The notes under the pieces: model-generated
The model's input: only the letters and a program-made list of their open reading frames with translations
The model's database searches: none
What the model was told of the DNA's origin: nothing
Made by a program: the position numbers and the translations under genes
Shown: positions 25,350 to 34,735 of the stretch, in pieces
Numbering within the stretch: position 1 is the first letter of the stretch
Layout: the number at the start of each line of letters is the position of its first letter
Source of the DNA: JAFGQJ01 sp964588525
GTDB taxonomy: Bacteria > Spirochaetota > Spirochaetia > SZUA-6 > DRHE01
Length of the DNA: 64,000 bases
Reading direction: 5' to 3'
Assembly: GCA_964588525.1 (NCBI GenBank)
Contig: CAZPQC010000001.1
Coordinates: forward strand, 32,611 to 96,610

Positions 25350-26441
25350 TTAGAAGATACACCGGAGTGAGCCGGGGGCGTCCAATCCGGAGGTCTTGGA
25401 TACCTTGCGCTCCCCCTTTCCCTTCAGCCACCAGGCAGCCGCAAACAGGACAAAGCTCAAGGCGGCGATCACGAGATAACTCCTGCCGTAGCCGCTCACG
25501 CCCCCGCCCAGGGAGGCGGCAACGGCACTCACCGCAGAGGCCCCAATCAGCTGGCCCACGCTCGTGTTGACGGCAAGCACCCCCTGGGCGGCGGAACGAT
25601 CCTGAGGCCCCGCCTCTTGGAACATGATGTAGCGAAGCGGCGCCCCCAGCAGGGAGGACAGCCCCAGGCCGATGATCACCCCCGCGGTGATGAACAAAGC
25701 CAGCGAGCCGGCAGAGAAGCCCAGGAGCGACAGTCCGGCGGTGAGCAGGAGAGTTCCGCTGATGATCACCGGCTTGGCACCGATATGATCCAGCAGCCGT
25801 CCTGCCACCGGCGAGGCAAGGGCCGCTGCCAGGACGACCATGCCGGCCCAGTCGAATGCGGCCCGCTCGGAACCTCTCTGCCCGGGCAAAACCCGCAGAC
25901 CGAGCACAGCTACGGCGGCGGTAACGGGGAGATTGATCAGGAACAGCCATTGCCAGCCAAAGCGCAGCAGTAGCCCCCCGAAGACCGGCCCGATGATGAA
26001 GGCCAGACCGAACACCGCCCCAATCAAGCCCAGGGCTCCGCCCCGTTTCTCCTCCGGAAAGGTGTCACCGACCACAGCGCTGGCAACCGGGAAAATGCCG
26101 CCGGCTCCGAAGCCCTGTATAGCGCGGCCGGCCAGCAGCACCTCGAAGCGCGGAGACAGGGCGACGGCCAGAGAACCGACGCCGAACAGCAGGACGTCTA
26201 CCACGTAGATTTCACGGCGGCTGCGCCGATCGGCGAGCTTGGTCATCAGGGGCGTGCCCACCAAAAAGAACAGCACATACATGCTGAACACCCAGGACAG
26301 GGAGCGATCCCCGACGGAGAAGAAGCGCTGAATGGCCGGCAGAGCCGGTCCGACTACGGCGATATCCAGGGCCCCCATCAATACGCCGACGAACAGTACG
26401 GTGAGAATCCGGTTTCTGGTTTTTGCATCGTCGATCTGCAT
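25350..26441 (-). pseudogene. DHA2-type MFS transporter with an in-frame internal deletion
   Basis: The protein keeps an open frame of 363 residues. The N-terminal six helices are normal for drug:H+ antiporter-2 members (ALDIAVVGPALPAI, LADRRSRREIYVV, GAGGIFPVASAVVG). At residues 200-212 the sequence passes from FDWAGMVVLAAAL directly to ASPVAGRLLDHIGAKPVI. In the family about 90-110 residues, including several helices, lie between these blocks. The junction is near 25806-25842. The result would have about ten helices and lack a contiguous transport core, so function is doubtful, though translation is not blocked. Confidence 0.65.
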
Positions 26442-26480
26442 GGCTATGTCAACAAGGGTACTGATTATCAGTTCGGCTGG

Positions 26481-26515
26481 GCAACCGGCAGGGATAACCT
26501 GAACAGGTTATTTGC
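26481..26515. repeat. Palindromic dispersed element, copy 2
   Basis: GGCAACC-like lead (GCAACCGGCAGGG) followed by ATAACCTG (26494-26501), AA, CAGGTTAT (26504-26511). It matches the element at 11544-11581 in order, stem and loop (TGAACA versus CGAACA). Here it lies between the divergently transcribed MFS and M16 peptidase genes, where a regulator could bind. Confidence 0.7.
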
Positions 26516-26574
26516 GACTCCGTCGAGAAGCGGTAGGTTTGCCACAAACAATGCCATCCGGCGAGAGGTGGACA

Positions 26575-29277
26575 ATGAACACAATCACAAGAACCATTCG
26601 CGGTAGAACATGGGCCGGTGCCACAGCCGGCGTCGTGGCGGGGATCCTGCTCCTGTGCGCGCAGCTGCTCTCGGCTCAAAGCCGAAACCCAGAGCCGGAA
26701 ACACTGCGGGCAACCCTTGAAAACGGCCTGCGGGTGGTGATCGTTCCCAACAGCCTGGCTCCGGTTGCGACCACGATGGTCAACTACCTGGTCGGCGCCA
26801 ACGAAACTCCCGCAGGATTTCCCGGCATGGCTCACGCGGAGGAGCACATGATGTTCAGGGGCAGTCCCGGTCTATCCGCGGATGAGCTGGCTGCGGTTAC
26901 CGCGGCCATGGGCGGGAGCTTCAACGCCAACACCCAGCAGACCGTCACCCAGTACCACTTCACAGTGCCCTCGGAGGACCTGGACGTAGCCCTCCACATC
27001 GAATCCCTGCGCATGAGCGGCATCCTCGACACCGAAGAGCTTTGGCAGAAGGAGAGGGGGGCTATCGAACAGGAGGTGGCCCAGGACCTCTCCAATCCCG
27101 AGTATATCATGTTTACCCGCCTGCTCTCGGCTCTATTCAACGGAACGGTGTACGCCCACGACGCATTGGGAACGCGGCAGTCATTCGAACAGACGACCGC
27201 CGGGATGCTCAAAAACTTCTACGATTCCTGGTACGCACCCAACAACGCCATCCTGGTGGTGGTCGGCGACCTCGATCCCCCGGCGGTACTGAAGCGGGTG
27301 AAGGAGCTGTTCGGCCCGATCCGGGCGCGCAAGGTTCCCACGCATCCCGCCGTTCAATTCGGGCCCATAGAGCAGAAAGCGCTGGAGATGACCACTAGCC
27401 GTCCCTACGCCATGGAGCTGATCGCCTTCCGTCTGCCCGGGTCAGCCGATCCGGATTACCCGGCCACGCGGGTGCTGTCCGACGCACTCTCCAGCCGCCG
27501 CGGACCTCTGTACGAGCTGGTGGTGAAGGGGCAGGCCCTGTTTGCCGGATTCTCCCTGAATGAGATGCCGGCGGTCAGCCTCGGCTTTGTCGCAGCCGCT
27601 CTGCCGGCCGGCGGGGATACAGAGACCCTTCTGAAGACTCTTCGGCAGGTGATCTCCGACGTGCGGGAACGCGGCGTCGATCCCGACCTGGTGGCGGCCG
27701 CGGTCAGACGAGAAGTAGCCGCGGCGGAGTTTCAGAAGAACTCGATCCCGGGCCTGGCCATGGCCTGGTCTCAGGCACTGGCCGTCGACGGACTGCGCTC
27801 CCCCGAGGAGGCCGTCCGCGCCCTGGCCGCGGTAACCGCCGCGGAGGTGAACGCGGCGGCCGCACGCTACCTTGATCTGGAGCGGGCCGTGACCGCCGTG
27901 CTGACCCCGGAGCCTTCGGGGGCTCCGGTAGCGACCGAGGGATTTCAGGGTGGCGAGTCCTTCTCCTCCGTTCCCCACGGTCCGGTCACGCTGCCCGACT
28001 GGGCGGAGCAGGCGCTGAGCCGGCTTTCGCTTCCCGACTGGACGATCCATCCGGAGGTGACCACACTGGCCAACGGTCTGACCGTGATCGTCCAGCAGGA
28101 GACGATCAGCAACACGGTGAGCCTTTACGGCCATATCGAGGCCAATCCCTACCTGCAGACACCTGCCGGGCTGGAGGGGGTTGCCTCCCTCACCGACGAC
28201 CTGTTCTCCTTCGGTACCACCTCCCTGGACCGGAGGGCGTTCCAGAAGGCCGTGGATGACATCGGTGCCTCGGTTTCCGCCGGTTCGGATTTCTCTCTCC
28301 ACGTGCTAACCGACCAGTTCGAGCGGGGCGTCGAGCTTCTGGCTGACAACCAGCTACAGCCGGCCTTTCCCCGGGAGGCGTTCCGGATCCTCCAGCGTCA
28401 ACAGGCTTCCGCGCTGGCCGGACAACTGCAGAGCCCCGGCTACCTGGCGGGTCGGGCGCTGGATGAGGCTCTGCTGCCCGCCGGCGACCCCGCCCTCCGC
28501 CAGGCCACACCCGACACGATCGACGCCCTTACCCTGGAGGACGTGCGCAGCTACTACGAAACTGCTTTCAGACCGGATCTGACCACCATAGTGGTCGTGG
28601 GCAATATCAGCCCGCAGCTGGCCCGGCGCACGATTGACCGGTACTTTTCCTCCTGGCAGGCGCATGGGACCAAGCCAGAAGTGCTTCTGCCCCCCGTGCC
28701 GGCGAACGGACCGGCAAACCTGAACGTACCGGATTCGAGCCGTGTACAGGATGCCGTGACCCTGGCCGAAACCATTTCGCTCACACCGGACAACCCGGAC
28801 CACTATGCCCTGGAGCTGGGAAACCACGTGCTCGGCGGGGCGTTCTACGCCACCCGGTTATACCGAGACCTGCGGGAAACCGAGGGTCTGGTGTATCATG
28901 TCTCCTCCGCCTTCGACTTCGGCAGGACCCGCTCCACCTACTCGGTTGAGTTCGCCTGCGCCCCGGAGAACGTTTCCCGTGTCAGAGGCATCGTGATCAG
29001 GAATCTGAGGGCCATGCAGTCCCAGCCGGTGAGCACTCCGGAGCTCCGCCAGGCCAAGGCCCTGCTGCTGAGGGAGATTCCCTTGAGCCAGGGCAGCATA
29101 GGCGGCATCGCCGGACAGCTTTTATATCTGGCCGGCCGCGACCTTCCCCTGGACGAGCCGCTCAGGGCTGCCAGAACCTACCTCTCCCTGACTGCGGCGG
29201 ACGTGCAGAAGGCGTTCGCAGAGTGGCTCCGGGTCGCCGACCTGGTGCAGGTCGTTCGAGGGCCGAACCCGCAGTGA
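26575..29277 (+). CDS. Exported M16-family zinc metallopeptidase (double domain)
   Basis: A 900-residue protein with a signal peptide (to about residue 35, LLLCAQLLSAQS). The inverted zinc motif HxxEH is present at H87-H91 (HAEEH), with the distal glutamate in ERGAIEQEV. Four M16 subdomains form two homologous halves; the second half (from about residue 500, TLANGLTVIVQQE) lacks the zinc motif, as is usual for the non-catalytic half. The protein likely degrades or processes peptides in the periplasm. The ATG at 26575 is favoured over a start 21 codons upstream because it begins the signal peptide and follows GAGAGGTGG. Confidence 0.92.
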   Translation: MNTITRTIRGRTWAGATAGVVAGILLLCAQLLSAQSRNPEPETLRATLENGLRVVIVPNSLAPVATTMVNYLVGANETPAGFPGMAHAEEHMMFRGSPGLSADELAAVTAAMGGSFNANTQQTVTQYHFTVPSEDLDVALHIESLRMSGILDTEELWQKERGAIEQEVAQDLSNPEYIMFTRLLSALFNGTVYAHDALGTRQSFEQTTAGMLKNFYDSWYAPNNAILVVVGDLDPPAVLKRVKELFGPIRARKVPTHPAVQFGPIEQKALEMTTSRPYAMELIAFRLPGSADPDYPATRVLSDALSSRRGPLYELVVKGQALFAGFSLNEMPAVSLGFVAAALPAGGDTETLLKTLRQVISDVRERGVDPDLVAAAVRREVAAAEFQKNSIPGLAMAWSQALAVDGLRSPEEAVRALAAVTAAEVNAAAARYLDLERAVTAVLTPEPSGAPVATEGFQGGESFSSVPHGPVTLPDWAEQALSRLSLPDWTIHPEVTTLANGLTVIVQQETISNTVSLYGHIEANPYLQTPAGLEGVASLTDDLFSFGTTSLDRRAFQKAVDDIGASVSAGSDFSLHVLTDQFERGVELLADNQLQPAFPREAFRILQRQQASALAGQLQSPGYLAGRALDEALLPAGDPALRQATPDTIDALTLEDVRSYYETAFRPDLTTIVVVGNISPQLARRTIDRYFSSWQAHGTKPEVLLPPVPANGPANLNVPDSSRVQDAVTLAETISLTPDNPDHYALELGNHVLGGAFYATRLYRDLRETEGLVYHVSSAFDFGRTRSTYSVEFACAPENVSRVRGIVIRNLRAMQSQPVSTPELRQAKALLLREIPLSQGSIGGIAGQLLYLAGRDLPLDEPLRAARTYLSLTAADVQKAFAEWLRVADLVQVVRGPNPQ

Positions 29278-29424
29278 TCGCCGCGGGAGCCTCTTCAGCG
29301 ACTTCTCCGTATTTGTGCACGCTCAGGTGCTGCAGCTCTACGTGGGGCTGAAACTCCCTCAGCACCTTGTCTTCGGCCAGGGAGGATTTCTGATGGCCGG
29401 AAAGAAGCGGGAAACACTGTCCCA

Positions 29425-29473
29425 ATCATCAACTAAGAGAGTTATCCGACCATCAACCTAAACAGCTTATTGT
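29425..29473. repeat. Degenerate tandem copies of the palindromic element
   Basis: Two related stretches, CATCAACTAAGAGAGTTAT and CATCAACCTAAACAGCTTAT, stand about 26 bases apart between the M16 and patatin genes. The second resembles the core AACCTGAACAGGTTATT of copies 1 and 2 with several changes. The remainder of 29278-29589 holds a GGGCCG-TCA-CGGCCC hairpin (29516-29530) and no certain gene. Confidence 0.4.
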
Positions 29474-29589
29474 TCCCAAATTTTTTGGTTAGTTGTACTG
29501 TGGGAATATGGTATCGGGCCGTCACGGCCCCACGAGCACATCATAACCCCTTTTTTTCCCTGAAATACTCCAAAGAGTTTATTGAGCCG

Positions 29590-30663
29590 ATGCAGCCGGC
29601 ACCGCATTATTTGAGCATGCATGTACCACGCAGCTGGAAGCACAGCCGGAGCACTGTTCGCATCCTCTCCATCGATGGCGGCGGCATCCGGGGCCTGATA
29701 CCGGCGCTGGTGCTCGCTCACCTCCGCGGGCGCCTCGATGAGCACGGCAAAACCGCTGAGTTTCACGAGCTTTTCAACCTGATGGCCGGGACCTCCACCG
29801 GAGGACTGATCACAATCGGGCTAAGCACTCCGAAACCGGATCCGGAAGATCAGGAACGCTTCGTCAATCAGACTGCCCTCTCCATTGACGATATAAAGGA
29901 AATCTATCTCGAGAAGGGAGAGGTCATTTTCCCCCGCTCGACTTTCCGCGGCTTGCGCAGGCTGGGCCAGGTACTCCACGAGAAATACAGCCCCGAGCCG
30001 ATCCGAGACCTGATGGAGGAACTCCTGGGCAAGGCGACCTTGAAAGACAGCCTCTGTCATCTGCTGGTTACCAGCTATGACATGGCAAAGGGCACCGTGT
30101 TCTTGTTCAAGAATCGCCCGGAGCGCAAGGACCGCCACCAGGAGGATCCCAACTTCTACCTCAAGGACATCGCCCTGGCCACCTCCGCGGCACCGACTTA
30201 CTTCGAGCCGGTTCGAATCCAACCAATCGGCCACGACGGTGCCTCCATGTGCCTCGTCGACGGCGGGATTTTCGCGGCCAACCCCGCCATGTGCGCCTAC
30301 ATCGAAGCCCGCAAGACCTTCCGCTCCGCCAAGCGATTCTTAATTCTGTCGCTGGGTACGGGAATCGTAACCAAGCGCTACCCCTGCCGCGAAATCAACA
30401 CGTGGGGCTACCTGGAGTGGGTGAATCCAGCCCGGGGAGCACCGCTTTTAAGCGCGATGTCCACCGGCCAGAGTGAATGCGTGAATCATCAACTCCGCAA
30501 ACTGCCCGGAGTCGAGTATTTTCGAATCGACGGCAAGCTGGGGGAAGAGCATGTCCAGATGGACGACGCCAGTCCCGCGAATCTGGCTGGTCTGAAGGCG
30601 GCGGCGCAGCGGATCATCCGTGAAAACGAGGATTCCATCGAACAATTGTGCCGGAAACTTTGA
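29590..30663 (+). CDS. Patatin-like phospholipase
   Basis: A 357-residue lipid acyl hydrolase. The oxyanion loop DGGGIRG (29-35) is followed by the nucleophile elbow GTSTGG (Ser69) and the aspartate of the catalytic dyad in LVDGGIFAANP. A SIDGGGIRGLIPALVLAHL start is typical of the plant-patatin-like bacterial group. No signal peptide is seen, so it is probably cytosolic. The start is uncertain: ATG 29590 and ATG 29617 both lack a strong Shine-Dalgarno. It lies 15 bases before a sugar porter gene. A role in lipid turnover is likely; no cyclase or other defence partner is nearby. Confidence 0.88.
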   Translation: MQPAPHYLSMHVPRSWKHSRSTVRILSIDGGGIRGLIPALVLAHLRGRLDEHGKTAEFHELFNLMAGTSTGGLITIGLSTPKPDPEDQERFVNQTALSIDDIKEIYLEKGEVIFPRSTFRGLRRLGQVLHEKYSPEPIRDLMEELLGKATLKDSLCHLLVTSYDMAKGTVFLFKNRPERKDRHQEDPNFYLKDIALATSAAPTYFEPVRIQPIGHDGASMCLVDGGIFAANPAMCAYIEARKTFRSAKRFLILSLGTGIVTKRYPCREINTWGYLEWVNPARGAPLLSAMSTGQSECVNHQLRKLPGVEYFRIDGKLGEEHVQMDDASPANLAGLKAAAQRIIRENEDSIEQLCRKL

Positions 30664-30678
30664 GGGAGGAGACTGATC

Positions 30679-32064
30679 ATGCCGGAACGAAAAGACCAAG
30701 AGAGGTTCATCCACATCATCGTGTCCGTAGCCGCGCTGGGCGGACTTTTGTTCGGATACGACACCGGTGTGATCTCAGGAGCGATCCTGTTCATCAAAAA
30801 GAGCTTTTCCCTTTCCCCTCAGCTGCAGGAGATCGTGGTCAGCGCCGTGCTGGTCGGGGCTGTGATCGGAGCCGTCACAGGAGGCAGGCTGGCGGACCGC
30901 TTCGGCCGCCGCAGGTTGATCATCCTCAGTGCCGTCATCTTCTCCATCGGAGCCGTCGCTACCGCCCTTACTCCCCTGATTTCCCTGCTCATCGCCGGGC
31001 GGATCGTCGTAGGCATCGCCATCGGAATCGCTTCGTTCATCGCTCCGATGTACATTTCAGAGCTTGCTCCTGCTCGGGTACGGGGTTCCCTGGTCTCGGT
31101 GAATCAACTGGCCATCACGGTGGGGATCGTGGTTTCCTACCTCGTCGACTACGCTTTCTCCGGTCTGGGGGCGTGGCGGATGATGCTGGGCCTGGCCGCG
31201 GTTCCCTCCATCATTCTCGCCCTGGCCATGTGGCGCCTGCCCTCCAGCCCCCGCTGGCTGGTCGCTCGTGGGTCGATGGACAAAGCCAGGAATGTTTTGG
31301 GTCGAATCCGCCGATCCTCTGAAATCGACGCCGAGGTGAAGGAAATCGAGAGGAGCCTCGAAAAGCAGAAAGGAAGCGGGGTGCTTCTTTCCCACCCGAT
31401 GCTGCGTATGGCCCTGTTCGTCGGGATCGGGCTGGCCGTTTTCCAGCAGCTCACCGGCATCAACACGGTCATTTACTACGCCCCCACCATATTCGAATTC
31501 GCCGGTTTCAAGACGGCAGGTTTTTCCATCCTGGCCACGGTGGGGGTGGGACTGGTCAATGTCGCCTTTACACTGCTGGCCATACGCCTGATAGACCGGG
31601 TGGGCCGCAGACCCCTGCTGCTCGTGGGCGTGGCCGGCCAGATCGTTGGCCTGGTGATCTTGGGGCTCGCGTTCCAGCTGCACCAGCTGGCGCGGTTCAT
31701 CGGCTACATCGCCGTGGCCAGCCTGGCGATCTACGTGGCGTCCTTCGCCATCGGACTGGGTCCGGTTTTCTGGCTGATGATCTCTGAGATCTATCCCCTC
31801 AAGGTCAGGGGTGCCGCCATGAGCCTGGCCACTGTGGTCAACTGGGGGGTAAATCTGGCCGTGGCCGTGACCTTCCTGACCCTGGTCGGAGCGGTGGGCC
31901 GCCCGGGAACCTTTTGGATCTACGCCGGGATCGGAATCGCAGCCTGGCTGTTCTTCTATTTCCTGGTACCGGAGACCAGGGGGAAGAGTCTGGAGGAGAT
32001 CGAGGATCATTGGCACGCGGGAAAACATCCCCGGGAATTGTCCCGACAGCCGGGACGCGAGTGA
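30679..32064 (+). CDS. Sugar/H+ symporter of the MFS (XylE/GalP type)
   Basis: A 461-residue sugar porter with 12 helices. Signature motifs: GGLLFGYDTGVISGA in helix 1, GGRLADRFGRRRLI, the helix-4/5 MYISELAPARVRGSLVSVNQLAI, LAVFQQLTGINTVIYYAP in helix 7 and the C-terminal VPETRGKSLEEIE. These fix it in the sugar porter family, importing a hexose or pentose with protons. Good Shine-Dalgarno (GGGAGGAG). The next gene, a GH15 hydrolase, begins 13 bases later, pointing to joint use of glucose or a glucose-containing disaccharide. Confidence 0.93.
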   Translation: MPERKDQERFIHIIVSVAALGGLLFGYDTGVISGAILFIKKSFSLSPQLQEIVVSAVLVGAVIGAVTGGRLADRFGRRRLIILSAVIFSIGAVATALTPLISLLIAGRIVVGIAIGIASFIAPMYISELAPARVRGSLVSVNQLAITVGIVVSYLVDYAFSGLGAWRMMLGLAAVPSIILALAMWRLPSSPRWLVARGSMDKARNVLGRIRRSSEIDAEVKEIERSLEKQKGSGVLLSHPMLRMALFVGIGLAVFQQLTGINTVIYYAPTIFEFAGFKTAGFSILATVGVGLVNVAFTLLAIRLIDRVGRRPLLLVGVAGQIVGLVILGLAFQLHQLARFIGYIAVASLAIYVASFAIGLGPVFWLMISEIYPLKVRGAAMSLATVVNWGVNLAVAVTFLTLVGAVGRPGTFWIYAGIGIAAWLFFYFLVPETRGKSLEEIEDHWHAGKHPRELSRQPGRE

Positions 32065-32077
32065 GAAGGAGGTGCCG

Positions 32078-34099
32078 ATGGATCGACGATACGGCCAACC
32101 GCAATATCACCCCCTTTCCGATTACGGTGTTATCGGAGACTGCCATACCGTAGCCCTGGTCGCAGCGGACGGCTCCATAGACTGGTATTGCCCGGGCCGA
32201 TTCGATGCCCCCGCGGTCTTCTGCCGCCTGCTGGACTCTGGTCGCGGGGGGTACCTCCGGGTGGCGCCTGGGGAGAAATTCGATACGGTGCAATCCTACC
32301 AAGGTGAAACAAACATATTAGAAACCACGCTCGAGAGCCGAAGCGGGAGCGTGCTGCTTACGGACTTCATGCCGCTACACAGGCGAACCCCGACCCGAAG
32401 GGGCTACGACGTGGGCACGTCGCAAACCATCATCCGGGTTATAGAAGGCCTAGCCGGCAGGGTCGAGCTGTCTGTAGATTTTTACCCCACCTTCGACTAC
32501 GCCCGTGCACGGACTTCTTATGAGCAGATCTCCTCTTTCGCTATGCTGGCCGGCGGAGGCGGCGGATTTCTGTCCCTCTCCTGTTCCTCCGCCCTGGATT
32601 TTCATTCTACCGCCGACGGCGGAATGAAGGCCCGCCTCGAGGTAGAGGCGGGAAAAAGATACTGGCTGGTATTGAGCGGAGCTCACAACCGCGAACAGCT
32701 TGCCGAAGCTCCTGACCCCGATCACTGCCGCCGGCAACTGGAGGACACCCGGGAGTATTGGCAGAGCTGGTCGTCGGAGTGCACCTACAACGGTCCCTAC
32801 CGGCGGGAAGTTGTGCGCAGCTCACTGGTTCTCAAGCTGCTCACCTACGAGCCCACCGGTGCGGTCGTAGCCGCGCCCACCACCTCTATACCGGAACAGC
32901 TGGGGGGAGAGCGCAACTGGGACTACCGCTTTACCTGGCTGCGGGACGCCTCCCTCATCCTCTACGCCCTCACCAGTGTCGGCTACGAGCATGAAGCGGC
33001 TGATTTTTTCGAATGGTTGCAGGAAACCCACCAGAAGGACCCCATCTCATCGCTGCAGGTGCTGTACGGTATCGACGGCGGACGGGAGATGAAGGAAACC
33101 GTGCTCGATCACCTGGCCGGATACCGGCATTCCCGGCCCGTGCGCATCGGCAACGCCGCCGCGGGACAGCTGCAGCTGGATATCTACGGGGAGATCCTGA
33201 CCGCGGCCCATCTGTATTTCAAATCGGGGATGGGTGAACGCACGGGAGCGGAAAATCAATCGAAACAGCGGCTGCTGCACGAAGACTGGTCACTGCTCAC
33301 AGGCTTGGTGAACCGGTCAGTGGAGAGATGGGAGCAGCCGGACAACGGTATTTGGGAGGTACGGGGCGGCCGGCGGCAAACCCTGTATTCAAAAGTCATG
33401 TGCTGGGCGGCCGTGGACAGGGGCATGCGCCTGGCCCGGGAATATTCCCTGGAGGCGCCGCTGGAACACTGGAGCAGGAGCCGCGAGCGGATCAAGACCG
33501 CGATCCTCACTCGCGGCTACAACCGGTCCGTGGGGGCATTCGTGCAAAACCTGGACGGGTCCGAGCTCGACGCCAGCGCCCTGGCCATCCCCAGGGTCGG
33601 CTTACTGCCGCCCACGGATGAGCGGATCCAATCCACGATTGCCAGAATCAGCACGGAGCTCAGTTCCAACGGCCTCCTGTATCGCTACCGGAGTGCCGAC
33701 GGCCTCCAGGGGAGCGAGGTCACCTTCGCTCTGTGTACGTTTTGGCTGGTGGACTGCCTGGCCCTGGGCGGCCGGCTGGAAGAGGCCAGGGAATTGTTTG
33801 ACCGCGTGTTGAGCTACGGCAGTCCGCTGGGGCTGTTCTCCGAGGAGATCGATCCGGTCAGTGGAGAGCTGCTCGGGAATTTCCCACAAGGCTTCACCCA
33901 CATGGCCCTGATCAACTCCGCCGTCAACCTGGCCAAAGCGGCCAGACATGGAGCCGAGAGGGAGCCAGAGACCGAATTCGAGCGTGCAGCCCGAGGCAGG
34001 TCCGCTGCGTCGGACAGCACACCGACGGGGGTCCGCCCAGGGGACGCATCACCCTGGTCCGGGGAGCCTCCGGGTGCGGCAAGACCGTCTTCGGTATGA
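32078..34099 (+). CDS. GH15 glucoamylase/trehalase-family glycosidase
   Basis: A 673-residue cytosolic glycoside hydrolase of family 15. The N-terminal beta-sandwich begins YHPLSDYGVIGDCHTVALVA and the (alpha/alpha)6 barrel contains GGERNWDYRFTWLRDASL, with the general-acid glutamate region SEEIDPVSGELLGNFPQ. The bacterial relatives hydrolyse trehalose or maltooligosaccharides. ATG 32078 has AAGGAGG 5 bases upstream. The last roughly 40 residues (after AKAARHG) are low-complexity and run in a different frame through a kaiC remnant, so the original stop has probably been lost and the tail is not native. Confidence 0.88.
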   Translation: MDRRYGQPQYHPLSDYGVIGDCHTVALVAADGSIDWYCPGRFDAPAVFCRLLDSGRGGYLRVAPGEKFDTVQSYQGETNILETTLESRSGSVLLTDFMPLHRRTPTRRGYDVGTSQTIIRVIEGLAGRVELSVDFYPTFDYARARTSYEQISSFAMLAGGGGGFLSLSCSSALDFHSTADGGMKARLEVEAGKRYWLVLSGAHNREQLAEAPDPDHCRRQLEDTREYWQSWSSECTYNGPYRREVVRSSLVLKLLTYEPTGAVVAAPTTSIPEQLGGERNWDYRFTWLRDASLILYALTSVGYEHEAADFFEWLQETHQKDPISSLQVLYGIDGGREMKETVLDHLAGYRHSRPVRIGNAAAGQLQLDIYGEILTAAHLYFKSGMGERTGAENQSKQRLLHEDWSLLTGLVNRSVERWEQPDNGIWEVRGGRRQTLYSKVMCWAAVDRGMRLAREYSLEAPLEHWSRSRERIKTAILTRGYNRSVGAFVQNLDGSELDASALAIPRVGLLPPTDERIQSTIARISTELSSNGLLYRYRSADGLQGSEVTFALCTFWLVDCLALGGRLEEARELFDRVLSYGSPLGLFSEEIDPVSGELLGNFPQGFTHMALINSAVNLAKAARHGAEREPETEFERAARGRSAASDSTPTGVRPGDASPWSGEPPGAARPSSV

Positions 34100-34720
34100 A
34101 GTTCGTAGTCCGCGGCGCATCCCGGAACGGCGAGTACGACCTGGAGGGCCTGTTGTTCCGGCTGGAGAAGGCGATCACCGTGGCCCGCCTGTTCGCCTGG
34201 CTGAAGCACAGGGCAATCACTACCGTGGTGACCGCGGAAAGCACCTCCGAACTTTCTCGCTACGGTCTGGGGCGCTCCCTCTCCGACTGCATCGTGTCCC
34301 TGTCCATGAGGGTGAGCAATCGCATTGCCACCCGTTATCTGCAGGTGACCAAATACAGGGGCTCGGCCCATAATCCCGACGAGTTTCCCTTCCTGATCTC
34401 CGGGGAGGGGCTTTCGGTTCTGCCCCTCACCTGTGGGACTATCCTCACTGATGGACAACTGGATCGACCTGCAACGGACGGAGATGGAGGGAGAGCAGAG
34501 CCGGCTGATCCGCATCATCAAGTCCCGGGGCATAGCTCATTCCAACCAGGTGCTGGAGTTCCTGATCACCGAAACCGGAATCGATCTGGCGGATGTATAC
34601 GTGGGACCCTCGGGGATGCTCACCGGTCACGGGCTGCCCGGGCCAATCTCGAGCGCAGGGTGATCGGGGATCTGTCGGTAACCGGGCAGGTTCTCAGAGG
34701 GCTGGACATCCCGAGGTCCC
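34021..34720 (+). pseudogene. kaiC/kaiB: kaiC-kaiB relic: pieces of both genes fused by deletions
   Basis: Three fragments lie in a row. First (34021-34431): GGPPRGRITLVRGASGCGKT with an intact Walker A, then YDLEGLLFRLEKAI, RLFAWLKHRAITTVVTAE, LSDCIVSLSMRVSNRIATR and TKYRGSAHNPDEFPFLI, all KaiC first-domain blocks, with the segment after RNGE and other parts missing. Second (34433-34627, shifted frame): GLSSLMDNWIDLQ, KSRGIAHSNQVLEFLIT, DVYVGPSGMLTG, the end of KaiC domain 2. Third (34640-34720): ERRVIGDLSVTGQVLRGLDI, which matches the KaiB C-terminus. The Walker site of domain 2 and the KaiB N-terminus are gone. The following PAS kinase is the customary neighbour of kaiBC. Confidence 0.82.
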
Positions 34721-34735
34721 TCAAGCCGGCCGCCG

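Noticed and set aside
29278..29425. Minus-strand frame reading LREFQPHVELQHLSVHKYGE
   Set aside because: It looks protein-like but matches no family I know, has no ribosome-binding site, and its end runs into the M16 gene on the other strand. It may be another relic; not listed.
29516..29530. GGGCCG-TCA-CGGCCC as a terminator of the M16 gene
   Set aside because: The hairpin is not followed directly by a T-run; TTTTTTT comes about 16 bases later, too far away.
29590..30663. Patatin as an antiphage CBASS effector (CapV-like)
   Set aside because: No cyclic-nucleotide synthase, HORMA/TRIP13 or other defence gene lies nearby; the neighbours are metabolic.
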